A DNA stretch of 58,739 nucleotides from Moniliella sp. 'wahieum' (taxonomy: Eukaryota > Basidiomycota > Moniliellomycetes > Moniliellales > Moniliellaceae), in the NCBI GenBank assembly GCA_003971905.1, contig RSEE01000172.1:1-58739 (forward strand), given 5' to 3'. This document shows positions 21,958 to 32,536 of the stretch, in pieces. The translations under genes were made by a program, and so were the position numbers. Under the pieces are notes generated by a model. That model worked only from the letters and a program-made list of their open reading frames with translations, did not search any database and had not been told where the DNA came from. Position 1 is the first letter of the stretch, and every line of letters starts with the position of its first letter.

Positions 21958-24435
21958 GGGGGGGCGGCGGCGGCGGCGGGCGGGGGGCGAGGGTGGGCAG
22001 GTGGGGCGAAGGGGTCGGACGCTTTAATATACGGGCAGGAGGTGATTGGGAAAGCGAGGGATGCACGGGGGCAAGAGTGCTGGCGTGTGCCAGGGCCAAG
22101 CAGGCGGCCGGAGGCACCCTACAGAGTGCGTGCAGGCCGACGCATTCTGAGATCTGAGATCTGCCGCGCTGGCGTCTGATCTGAGACCGAGTGCCATCCG
22201 TCCCCTGGGGGGGGCACTGTCGGAAATGCACCGGCTGCCGAAACGACACTGCGGCGACTGGCGAAGAATGCGAACGCACCCTGCGACGCCGAGTTAGAGG
22301 CTGGAAGATTGTTATTGAGCGGGAGCGCTGGGCCTGGGCAGCATTGCCCTTCCGGACGGACACACGTTTGCTCGGTACTATGTACTCGACGTACCCCACT
22401 GAGTACTACTGAGTACTGATTCAGTACCAGCCTGAGGACAATACGTCTGGGCATTCACATGCTCACATGTTCACACTAGCAAAAGCGCTTGGGTGCCATC
22501 GATGATCAACGTTCAACGTTCAACGTTCTACCTTCGACGTTCAGCTAGTCCCTATTCAACGTACCATGTACCAACGTACTCTACGTTAACTCCTGCCTTC
22601 ATTTTAGTCACTAGTCACTAGTCACTCCCACCATCCGAACGAGACGGCAGATGGACAGCCGTCACGCGTCACGGACACTGGCACCGCAGAAGGCAATTAC
22701 GGGGTACCGATTATCCGGTAATACATCCCAGTACCTCTATTACCTGTGTCAGGGTTGGATCCAGTACACAAAACATGTGTGAGTACACACGGTACGATGA
22801 GTAGGCTGCACCACTGTCACAGTGCAATGAGTACTGATTGATACTGAGGCCTGAGGAGGTCAGTCCGATGATTTGAAAAGTTGATACATACGGGAGCTGC
22901 GGATCAGGCTGTGTTCTGAGAGGGTTACGTCGTCTTCAGTGAGGCGTGGCTACAATAGCCACTTCCTAGTATTCGTACTAAAAAAAGTCGGAGTGATCAG
23001 TGACTTGACGAGTGATTCTCATGGGCACCAAACAGGGACAGCTGGGAATACGGATGGCGATGGAATTCGTATCTAGGGCGCGTGCCTTGCAGTGCCCGTC
23101 CTCTTTCAAGCCCCAGCACATTGGATGCATCACGCGTCACGAATGCCCCCCTCTTTTTCTGCCCCTGACTAAGTGGTGACTAGTGAGTGTGATTAGTGAC
23201 TGTCTTCAATGAGTGACTCGACTGGTTCATGACCAGGGCACTCAAGCGCCCAAGCGATCAGCGCTGCTCAGACCTCCCGCGAGTGACGAGCTGCTCCCTA
23301 GTCACTTGCACTTGCTTAGCGGCTCAGTGCTCAGCGGGGGCGCAGCATGTCTTAGATTTTAAGATCCTTCAAGGTCTCCAAGCTTCAGATCTATCTCAGA
23401 TCTCAGGCCTGAACCTCAGGCCTCAGGCCCCTCATTCCTCAGGATAGCTGCCGAGAAAACAGGCCACATAGGTTGGTGAAGCCGGAGCCCAAAGCGTCGA
23501 ATTGTGGCTTGAGGAGCTTGAGGGACTGCGGTAGGGACCGCGCGTCAGGTGCCGGGGACGCCCGACACGCGACAGGTTTCTCTGAAAGAGGTGATCGAGG
23601 TGATCGGTGATCTCCGATCATCGATCATCGATCATCGATCAAAGTTCAACGATTATTATTTCGTATTGAATCATCGATCAAATGTTTGTGTGCATTCCAT
23701 TGACAGAGCTTAAGGCTGGGACAGGGGGAACGCTACGTCTAAACCGAACCGTTCATCTTGCGGGGGTTACTTGGAGGCGCCACCAAGATTATATATGGGG
23801 CCGATGGAGGAAAGAAAAACAGGTGTTATATTCTCCGGTCTTTGCCTTACCGGTTCCCAGTTCCGGCTATATCGTAGTGTTCAGTTGAACGTGCAACGGA
23901 CGTTGACGTGAACGTAGGTTGAACGATGGAGCTATGAAGCTTGAAGGTTGAACGTTGAACGTTGATCGATGATCGTTGACGCGTTGCCGGAAGTGTCGGA
24001 TATCTACGTAAGCGCTAAGCCTCTTAGATCATAGATCTTACTTCTTCCTCTGAGATCTGATATCTGACATTGATCTTTGACAATATTGACACGTTGACAA
24101 TATTGACATGATGCATGATGCATGATAGAAGCCTGAGGCCTGAGGCGGCTCGGCGGCACGTCACCTTCATGCGTGAGCGCGTGAGCATAGCCTGGTTAGA
24201 CGTTAGGTGGCTGGCGGAACACACCAAGCGCGCCACGCGAGGAAGAAGGGAGAGAAGGGGAGAGGCAAGAGGCAAGAGGCAGGGAAGAACATTGAAAATT
24301 TGAGTGACGGGAACCCAGCTACTTATACCAAGCTTGTTGGTCGGCTCGGCACGGCGGCGCGCTGCTGGTCGAAGAGGAGGTTTGGGAGCGGCCTCTACTG
24401 GCTAAGAGTGATGGCAGCGAGAATGACTTGCCCGA
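21958..24435. other. Non-coding tract rich in short palindromic tandem repeats
   Basis: Clusters of self-complementary short units include AACGTTCAACGTTCAACGTT near 22508, AGTCACTAGTCACTAGTCAC near 22605, ATCATCGATCATCGATCATC near 23615, GTTGAACGTTGAACGTTGAT near 23947 and CAATATTGACACGTTGACAA near 24082. A copy of the 82-base dispersed repeat lies at 23700-23782. The first few hundred bases upstream of the transcription factor are GC-rich and should hold its promoter. No protein-coding signal is seen. Confidence 0.55.
23700..23782 (+). repeat. Dispersed 82-base repeat, copy C
   Basis: It begins TTGACAGAGCTTAAGGCTGG and continues through GAACGCTACGTCTAAACCGA and CCGTTCATCTTGCG to GGCGCCA. 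It aligns along its length with copies A and B. Confidence 0.8.
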
Positions 24436-24584
24436 TGTTTAGACTGTGATCCCAGCTGCTCTTATCCCGGCTCGATAGCGTAGTGGTAACGCATCCCTGG
24501 CCCATAGGCGATGACATGGTTCGAATCCCATTCGAGTCTCCTTCTTTTCCTCACTATTTCCCCCGGGCTGTGCCTTCTCACACG
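24436..24584 (+). repeat. tRNA-like repeat, copy 1 (tRNA part 24469-24538)
   Basis: The core begins GGCTCGATAGCGTAGTGGTA and ends with the T arm and TTCGAGTC. The D stem GCG/CGC and a near-complete box B (GGTTCGAATCC) are present. The anticodon arm TCCCTGGCCCATAGGCGA does not form a normal seven-base loop with U33, so a working tRNA is unlikely. Homology with 30950-31097 extends about 30 bases upstream and 45 bases downstream, which fits a SINE or a copied tRNA locus. The overall form recalls tRNA-Arg. Confidence 0.7.
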
Positions 24585-26052
24585 ATGGGCTGGAGGCAAA
24601 CAGTAAACGTTAAACGGGGTGTGAATGCAAAAAAAGCCCCGAAACGGATACTGGTGACGCGCGGGACGTATCGTAATCCCCAGGCGGCCTCAGCGCCTCA
24701 GCAGGCCTCATCGGCTTATCGATCAAAAAATGATTAACTGACCATGTGATAACCTCGTGGTGGTACATGCTTGTCTATCGTTGTACCTTATGCATTACAC
24801 CACATGCATTTTTGGTGTGGAGCAAAGGCGACATGTCCGATTTCAGAAGCTCAGGCCTCCAACGAGAAGGGCTCGCATGCACTCACAGAGCGACAGTACG
24901 ATCAGTAGCATGTTTAACATTTAACGTTAACCACGTTTACGTTCCCGGCCGAAGTAAGTAATTGCGCACAGGCGTGTTGTGATCGTGATCTTTCACTGGT
25001 TGTGTTTTGGCAATCGTTTCTCAATGGCGTGCCTGTCCTACGCAGGGCGTCTATAGCTGCCGAGGCCTACGGGAGAGAAAGGAAGAATGAAGGGTCGTTG
25101 TCGCGGGGTTCTCATGTGCAGGCGACAGGCTGCAGTGTCAACGGGACAACACGCACCAGACGATGCATGAAGCTGTAAGCTTTAAGCTTCAATCCCAACA
25201 AGCGTCAAGCTTCAAGCCTTCTGGCGCAGCAGGGCGCAGCCAAGCCCTGCTGAGCCCCACAACCCCACCATAACGCGTAACGTGCCCTTCCTGTGGTCCG
25301 AACAGGGTGGGTGAGTGATCCAGGTGCACGTGACACGTGACGCATGATAATCGGTGATTCGATGATATGCAGGATGCTTTAGCACCAGCGGTGACCGGTG
25401 ACAGGGAACATGGGAAGGCGGGAGAGATCCCAGCGTGGGAGACAGACCCTTGCCTGGCAGTCCGCAGCAAAGCGCAGGCTATAGGCACCCGGGCTCCCCC
25501 GCCGGAGCAGGGCCGAGCGCAGCAAGGCGCAGCCTGCAGGGCACAAGCACCCAATCTATTTGTGTACAGGTGTACATACATCAACACATACACCATGGGC
25601 TGCACTCGTACGATTCGCCATAGGTACGAACGTGTGCTATTAATGAGTAGTTTTAACGTTTTTGGCTTTTGGCATTTAATATTTACGTTGTTAATAACGT
25701 TAATACGTTAATGCCATGCACATTCACGCAGTACGCCAGTGTGTGCCTGCGACTCGGAGAACCAAAGTCTCAGTATGTCTGACCGGTGCACCCCGTCCGA
25801 ACGCACACTGCCCGTCCGCCCAAGGGGGGATGCTGTTGGCTAAATTGGTTGTCTCACACCTCGGAGCAGACGCAGGAAGACGTTTTCGTGGCGCGGGAGG
25901 GAGAGGGTTACCGGTTACCGGTTATGCAGTACGTTGCACATGGATGATCGATTGGTACCAGCAATGCATGATGGATGTCGATGATTAATGATTAATGACT
26001 ATCGATTATCGATTAGTAGCTTGAAGCTGGAAGGGGAGCCGAAAGGGCACAG

Positions 26053-26119
26053 AACGTATGACATGTGACATGCATGACATGTGACATGTGACGTGCGACA
26101 TGCGACATGTGACATGGGA
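26053..26119. repeat. Degenerate GTGACATG/CATGACAT array
   Basis: About eight units of TGACATG, TGACATGC and GCGACATG variants follow one another. The units are nearly self-complementary through CATG, so the strand could fold into several alternative hairpins. Confidence 0.75.
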
Positions 26120-26433
26120 CCGGGTGACCTGCTACCTGTCATGCCCTTGGCACTGACGCGTGACGCGTGACTGTCCATGGGCGCGTAGACTACAGGCGTC
26201 CAAAGTGTCCGAGTGCCTACAGTGCATAAGCACCAAGCGCCAAGCCCATCGTAAGAGTTAGAACCAGCATTTTTTCCCCAATCCTATGGGCTTCACGCGC
26301 GACGTGCGGTTTCCCCCGCATTGTAGGTTCTGACGCGTGACGACTGGAAAGAGCCAACAGCGCAGCTGTGGCGCTGAAACAGGAGTTGAGGCCCTTTCGA
26401 CTTTACTCGCACGCTCATCGAAATCAGCATTCA

Positions 26434-26490
26434 TGGCGCTCATATGTGCTCAGCGCTCATATGTGCTCAGCGCTCATAGCGCTCATCCAT
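26434..26490. repeat. 20-base tandem repeat GCGCTCATATGTGCTCA
   Basis: Two full copies of GCGCTCATATGTGCTCA with their spacer are followed by a degenerate third (GCGCTCATAGCGCTCAT). The unit contains the palindromes CATATG and AGCGCT. Confidence 0.75.
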
Positions 26491-26633
26491 AGTGTTTCTC
26501 TGGCCTCCGGCCTTTCAGCAGGCTCATCGTCTCATGCATACTTGTGTATATACTCTGTGGATACTATGATGCTTGCATGACAGTGTTGCCAAGCTGTCAG
26601 GAGGGTGTCTGGAGGAATAGGGGAACATGCTCT

Positions 26634-26662
26634 GTTGAACGTTGAACGTTGAACGTTGAACG
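26634..26662. repeat. GTTGAAC heptamer array
   Basis: Four units of GTTGAAC in a row. The same heptamer or its complement GTTCAAC occurs in short arrays near 22508 and 23947, so it is a recurrent motif of this tract. Confidence 0.8.
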
Positions 26663-28969
26663 TCGATGCATGATACTCACGAAGTCTTGCTTCCCAAAGG
26701 TACTATGAACCACGCGCACAAGAGAGTTAAAAAAAGGGCCCGACGTGTGGTATAGCACGGTTACGTTTAACCTCTTCCGCTTGAAGCTTCTTCGCCAGAT
26801 TGGCCCGATACTATCACCTCTTTCTTACTGAAAGAGGATAATGTAGGAGAAGTAAACAGGAAGGAGAAGCACACCAATGCCAAGCCGGTCGGACTCCATT
26901 ACTTCCCCTGCGAAAGTTACCACCTTTTTTAACGAATGATGGCTTGAGGAAATTACCGTGAGGGAAGCTCGCAGTCAGTCTCCTCTATATCGAGTCTTAT
27001 TTTCTCAATCAGCATACCTTTTCGAGATACTTCCATGCATGGCTTGGCGGTTTTTGATCCCTCTTTTCCAAAAGTTCTCTGCCTCGCTCCTCACTGAGAG
27101 ACTTACTCTGTTTTCCGTCTCTCTCCATGTCCTCTCTGCTCTAGTAGCTTCTCCTTCACGCAGGATTGCTCCACCCTCCACACTCGGGTCTCGACTCTGG
27201 TCCCATTAGCCTTCATGGCCTCTAGCGGCTGCGACATTATCGGTCGTCATAATATCATCAGACCAGAGACGTCTGCGACCCCCAGGCCCCTCGATCGGTG
27301 CACAACCTTAGCGCGCCGTACGCCAACACGCGTGTTTCGGGGCCCACTGCGACCCCTTCCAATCTTTTGTTCGACCTCCTGCCCAACTTTCCGTTCGACA
27401 CTAGCCGACGCTCCGTTCGATGACGATGGAAAGAGTGGTACCTCCCAACTAACATCTCTGTGACTCGCGCGGCGCTCCGTCCTTTTACTACTACCGCGCC
27501 CCTGCGGTTACTACGGGCCTGCCGCCGAGGTGGCGGGCTTGGGCCTTGCGGTCGCCCAGCGCCGGGTCGAAGAAGCCTGCAGAGCTGCCAGAACCTCATC
27601 AGAAGATCGGGTCTGCCTTGAGGCCTAGGAGGACCAGCACTGAGCGTTCCGAACGGATCAGGAGATCAAGCACCATAATCGTCGCCTCCGCTATAACAGA
27701 AGGAGAGGTGGATGAAAAGGCTTGGCTGACCACACCTTCGCAGATGACATCCAGAGTGGCATCCCGGTTGCTCTCGGCCGCCTCCGCCGTCACCGCGTCA
27801 CCACTTCTTATTATGGCGATCACATTACCGTCTCGTCCAAGACTATAGAGAGGATATCGAAAAAAATGTCGTCCCATTCTTTCTTCCTGTCGTCCGGCGA
27901 TAATTCCAGCTCAATAAGAACGGTCCCAGGAGCAAACAAGCGTCCTCACCTTTTTTGGAAATCTACGCAAGTGTGGCCCTCACATCCATCATATGGGCGA
28001 CGTGGCGTGGATTGACCACTTCATGGATTCTGTTGCAGAACGAGGTCTTCCCTTGAGTCCAACAGTTCGGCTCGGATTTGGCACTGCGCGGGTGAAGGCG
28101 CCAACCACGGCCACACGCCAGTGTTGACCTGGGTTTCTCTGTCATTCACTGGACGCGTACATCGCGGCCAAGCATCAGCTTCGCATCTCTCCTCCCGATC
28201 CCGAACCGGGGCCCATACATCTCAACTCAGCTATACCTTCTACGTCGAAGCGGCTCGACCCACACGAGCGTCCGTGTTCAAGATGAGGGCTTTTACTAGT
28301 CGGCTCCGCGAACACCTGCTTGCCAAGTACTCCGCCTTCACCTCGCCTCCTCGCCTATATTATCCCATCCCTGATGCTGTCTGAGTCGGCCGTGGTGTCC
28401 TACTACTCGTCGCCCCCCCTCGCCCCCCGGTCTTTCGCGGTACTCATCGTCAACATGCATCCTGGCTCCACCTTTCCGTCTCTGCAGTACCCCTCAGATC
28501 CTGGTCGCCGTCTTTTTGGTCAAGCTGGGGTCTAGCAGCGTTCGAATGGACCATGGCTTTGGCTTGGCTTGACAAATGCTGGCGTCGCTCTTTTGGTTGT
28601 GAGAGTGGTCAATGGGCGCAGCATGGCCTCGCGTCTGGTGGCCCAGCAGGCATTGGAGGCGTCCATCGCGGTCGGTTCCCAAGTCTCGGTATAGGGCTTT
28701 CTCCTCGTCTCCCTCCACCATCTCTTACATCATCCTCGGTTTCTCTTTTCTTGAAGACGTCAACCCCAGTACCGCCTATCCTTATAATGATAGTGCACGG
28801 CACCAGGCCCAACGTCCCAGGCTAGGTCTTTCTCGTGCCTGCTCCCCCCACCCCCCACCCCCCCCCCTTCCCTCCCTTCCTCCTCTCCGCCCCCCGGCTC
28901 GTGGTATGCATTCTTCCTTCCCAGTCTCTTCCTCCACGCTCGGGCCGCTCTTCCCTGCTTCTGCTGTGA

Positions 28970-29290
28970 CGTGGGTGTCATCGCTTGCCTAGGCTGGTGC
29001 TATGTTGGCTCAGGGGTAAATAATTAGGCCAGTTCATACCATCATAGCCCGCGCTGCGCGCGCGCCCGCCTTTCCCGTCCTCCTTCTCTGCAATTGGTGT
29101 CCTGTTTCTCCACCCCAGCTCCGCTTTTCGCTTCACTGGCAACCTCGTCCCCGCTCACTGTGACCGATAGACTGGCCACCTCTTCTGTTGACTGCTCATC
29201 GGAGAGTGCCTGTTCCATGGCACAACAGGCTTTACGGGTGAAAACGTCCCTCTTTCGCTCCCCCCCCGCTCCCTCCGCTTTCTCCTTATC
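28970..29290 (+). repeat. Duplicated segment, copy 1
   Basis: Shared phrases with 30019-30340 occur in the same order: GACGTGGGTGT, GGCTCAGGGG, AGGCCAGTTCATACCAT, GTCCTC..CTTCTC, and GACTGCTC(A/G)TCGGAGAG. The copies are clearly diverged, so the duplication is not recent. Confidence 0.7.
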
Positions 29291-30018
29291 ATGTCTTCCG
29301 CCTCCGTCAGGCTCCAGCGGGGGCCGGAGCAGTTCTCTGTCGTGATCTTACAGTAGCGCTGGTCCCGAACGCTCTCGCTGTCTCCTCCCCATCAACTGGA
29401 CCACGCTCGTCACCCAACTGATGGGCCACTTCGCAGCCATTGAACTCCCTCCTGACACCTCTTGGAAATCCTACTGGATCGTGCCCGGGTTCTCGGGTGC
29501 AATGCACCCGTTCCCACCGACCGGACTTCCCCCGCTAGGCGCCTGGATACGGAGAACTTGACCTGGATGTGGCTGAAGGGTTTCAAGCGGCTAATGCGGA
29601 CAGACCCTCAGTTGATTGAGACGTGGGCGCAAGCGGTTGACAAGGAAGGCGTCTCTCCGACCACCATTCACCTTACGGTCTGGGAGCACCATCTCATCCT
29701 TGGCACGGACCTTTGGGCGGCTATCGAACACCCAGAAGGTACCTGGTCGACGCTGCGGATAACGACGATCCTGCACCGGACCAACATCCTATAGCTGAGT
29801 CTCCTTGGAGGCAAAAACGAGTTTTTGGCTGACTTATGTGCATGGGATATGACTCTTCCCTATAGCGGAGGACGCTAAGGACTAGCCTTCGTCGCGCCTC
29901 TCATCTGGACAAGCAGTTCTCACACCCGGCCCTCCTCCTATTGCATCCCCTCTCGTCTTCACGTGGCGTTCCCTCTTCGTCCTCGAGGCTTTTCTAAACA
30001 AGCTTTCGCGGGGGGGCT

Positions 30019-30340
30019 GTGTTGGTGACGTGGGTGTGATAGCTTACCTATTAGTGGGCTGTGGCGCCATGGCTCAGGGGCACTAGGCCAGTTCATACCA
30101 TAGCTGGTGCCCCCTTTCCTGTCCTCTCCTTCTCCGTAATTGGCAGTGTTCTGTCCATCCACCATGCACCACCATCCGGCTCCTCGCTTCACTATAGTCA
30201 CTAATAGTCACTGGTAACCGGTAACCTCTTTCCCGCTCATGCCATGGCATATTTTGACTATAGCCCCCTCACCTGTAGACTGCTCGTCGGAGAGAGCCCT
30301 GTGATCCACGGCACGAAACGGCCCGAATCGAGACAGCCTT
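30019..30340 (+). repeat. Duplicated segment, copy 2
   Basis: It contains the same ordered phrases as 28970-29290, starting GTGACGTGGGTGTGATAGCTT and ending in the GACTGCTCGTCGGAGAGAG region. The distance between the copies is about 1.05 kb. Confidence 0.7.
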
Positions 30341-30671
30341 TTCTCTCTGGAAGCTGGAGTAGTATTCTTCCAAATTCGAGAGGTGACAGGGAGGAAACCA
30401 ATGCTACAGTGGATTTGGCCTATTACCCCGCCGAACACGAGTTGGTCACCATCTCGTTAGTCGTCGCCGTCGCCGGCGGTCCCGCCTTCATGTTTCCCAC
30501 AGAGGGTTTAACGTACCCCAGTACTTCGAGCACCTCAGACGGTTCCCCTATGCTACCACTCTCTTTCCCCGGCGAAAAATTAGGGGCTACTCGCTCCTCG
30601 TCCATCCTACACTACCGACCCCTTTTGATAGTGTCCACGTCATCAATATCCATCGTGGCCTTGATATTGCT

Positions 30672-30712
30672 GATGTCAGAAACCTTATTTATTCTGACAT
30701 CCAGGATGTCAG
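30672..30712. other. Triple-arm palindrome GATGTCAG / CTGACATC / GATGTCAG
   Basis: GATGTCAGAA (30672-30681) and TTCTGACATC (30692-30701) form a perfect 10-base stem with a 10-base loop. The second arm can instead pair with the following GGATGTCAG (CTGACATCC-A-GGATGTCAG, 30694-30712). The two hairpins exclude each other. No role is evident. Confidence 0.7.
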
Positions 30713-30949
30713 CGCCATCTCGCCCCCCCCTTGCTATCCCTCGGGTCAAGGACGCGAGTGAGGTCAAATCTGTTATCGGCGATCACAACGACGTCAGTGC
30801 CATCAGTCTCCAAGCTTCAACGTTCAAAAGCAAAAGGCAATGGTCCCTGGATCTGCTCATGCAACCTCGATGGTGGCCGGTCAGAGGGCAGGCACACCTC
30901 GCATCGTTCTTTGGGCGAGGCGATGGCCCCGTGTTCCGCCGCTGTTCCG

Positions 30950-31097
30950 CCTGTTAGACTGTGATCCTGCAGCTGTTCTTATCCCGGCTCGATAGCGTAG
31001 TGGTAACGCATCCCTGGCCATAGGCGATGACATGGGTTCGAATCCATTCGAGCCTCTCTTTTCCTCACTGTTTCCCCGGGTTGTGCCCTCCCACACC
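30950..31097 (+). repeat. tRNA-like repeat, copy 2 (tRNA part 30986-31054)
   Basis: The core starts GGCTCGATAGCGTAGTGGTA and ends ATTCGAGCC, so the acceptor stem GGCTCGA/TCGAGCC is perfect here. Box B reads GGGTTCGAATCC. The anticodon arm is one base shorter than in copy 1 and still lacks a proper loop. Upstream TTAGACTGTGATCC and downstream TTTTCCTCACTGTTTCCC match copy 1, so more than the tRNA part was copied. Confidence 0.7.
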
Positions 31098-31711
31098 GCC
31101 TCCTTGAATGTGTTTGCCGCGTATTCGCTGCTTCGCCACAGTTGACCAACGATGGGCCAGACATTTGTGCTCCATGCATCACACCACTACTTTTCTTTGC
31201 ATCTCGTCCAAGTAAGCGATCTATGGGCGACCGTGACGCGTGACGAGACCTGGAGTCCAGATGGTCCTCGAGGGTGATGCAATCGCACTGGTGGTGGTGG
31301 TCTATGCCAACCAGCAACGCCTACAGAGGAACATCAAGCAGTGAGTCGCCACCAGGGCTAAGCTGCGAACCAGGAAAAACAGGAGAGAAAGCAACGGAAC
31401 TCCCAGGCCTGAGGAGGAACTGAAGGGGCATTGGCCAAAGCACGAGCCACCTGATGGCTCAACAGACCGCTATGCGCCTCACTAGGAGACCACCGGGCCC
31501 ACTGTTGCCACGTGGCTGGCTAAGTCTTCTTCAGTTAGCTTACCTACTCAAAAGCTTTGTTTTCTTCTTGTAGCAACGCCTGTATTTGCCTTGCCTCCAC
31601 CTGTATCCCGCTCCCGCTTATATACTCGATACTCCTCTCTCTCTCCGCTGTATTCGCTGTCTGCATCGTAGAGACTGTTGTGTCTCGCTTACGTTCTGGC
31701 ATACTTGCGTC

Positions 31712-31863
31712 GCTACACCACGGCCCGGTTTGCTGAGGCTTCGCCCCAGCCTGTTGGGCTGGGTCACCGTCGCCACCGTAGCCACCGTTCCCCCTAGAGA
31801 TACGCGCTGGCTGGGTTGACTGGAACGTGGCACACGTCAGCTGATGTAAAAGTGTACAGGGGC
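31712..31863 (-). repeat. Dispersed repeat, copy 2 (inverted relative of 4364-4640)
   Basis: Read on the minus strand it gives TACACTTTTACATCA, TGCCACGTT, GGGGAACGGTGGCTACGGTG, then GGCTGGGGCGAAGCC and ACCGGGCCGTGG. The order matches the copy next to eS28, 27 kb away. This copy is shorter because it has a single CGGTGGCTA unit. Confidence 0.75.
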
Positions 31864-31974
31864 GTTCCCATTTCCCATTTTTTCACCGGCCTCACGTAGT
31901 TCGAAGAGTACTAGAGTACTGGTAGAGCTAGTGACTAGTGACTAGCGGGTAGTGAAGCTTGAAGCTTGAAGAGT

Positions 31975-32061
31975 GTGAAGCGAAGCTTGAAGAGCTAGTG
32001 AAGCGAAGCTTGAAGAGCTAGTGAAGCGAAGCTTGAAGAGCTAGTGAGGCGAAGCTTGAAG
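31975..32061. repeat. 23-base tandem repeat
   Basis: Units of GTGAAGCGAAGCTTGAAGAG plus CTA start at 31975, 31998 and 32021, with a partial fourth at 32044. The full copies agree except for a single change in the last one. The unit holds the palindrome AAGCTT, and GAAGCTTGAAGCTT lies just upstream. Confidence 0.88.
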
Positions 32062-32294
32062 GATTATCGATTGGCATGAGATCCGAGATCGCAGTAGGTG
32101 ATCAGTCGATGGCGCCGCAAGCAGCAGGGCTGTACTGGTGCTGAGTGTAAGGTGAATCCCACGGCATCACAATATGGTGGGCGTGAGTAAAAAGGTCCAT
32201 CGATCATCGGCCTGAGCAAAGGAGCAACTCAAATAACGCAGGTGGCCCAGACCGCGTACCGGAAGGTGTTGGTACATGAGAGCACTGTGACGCC

Positions 32295-32312
32295 TTTAAA
32301 GCTCTGACAATG
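32295..32312 (-). repeat. Short inverted copy of the dispersed 82-base repeat head
   Basis: The minus strand reads CATTGTCAGAGCTTTAAAGG, close to the head of the 82-base family, CATTGACAGAGCTTAAGG. Homology does not extend clearly past the head. Confidence 0.5.
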
Positions 32313-32427
32313 ATAGGGATGCAGTATAGAGATAACTCCACTCTCTCCCTCTCAGTGGCATGGTTCGGCGTAATCGGTAATTTGATGTCCTCGACAAAAG
32401 TGCAGCACGGTGCTGTGCCACCATAAT

Positions 32428-32536
32428 CGCCAAATGGCGCCCCACAAGTATGGTAAAGGCGTAGCGCAAAAGCGCGAAACCTTCTTGGTCATTCCTTCCA
32501 ATATTCCTTCTTAGGGGGCAGGAGTATTCTTTACTC
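32428..32536 (+). repeat. Diverged duplicate (partner at 33130-33231)
   Basis: GCCAA(A/G)TGG, GGTAAAGGCG, TCATTCCTTCCAA and GGGCAGGAGTAT occur in the same order and spacing at 33130-33231. The copies are about 700 bases apart and might be remnants of element ends. Confidence 0.65.

Larger units (their letters stand above)
24585..30949. other. Gene-poor tract with short tandem repeats and old duplications
   Basis: The left part to about 26.7 kb has dense short tandem units. The right part, 26.9-30.9 kb, is pyrimidine-rich with many short frames on both strands. A pair of related segments occurs at 28970-29290 and 30019-30340. The plus-strand frame at 29462-29794 (110 residues) has a fairly balanced composition but no motif I recognise. 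The 237-residue frame at 30244-30957 also shows no family signature. No reverse transcriptase or transposase motif was found. Confidence 0.45.

Noticed and set aside
30244..30957. 237-residue plus-strand frame
   Set aside because: No family resemblance, a serine-rich sequence translated through the hairpin cluster, and start inside a duplicated segment.
31975..32061. CRISPR-like array
   Set aside because: The units are contiguous without unique spacers, and the genome is eukaryotic. The same applies to the arrays at 4141, 9954, 35025 and 40025.
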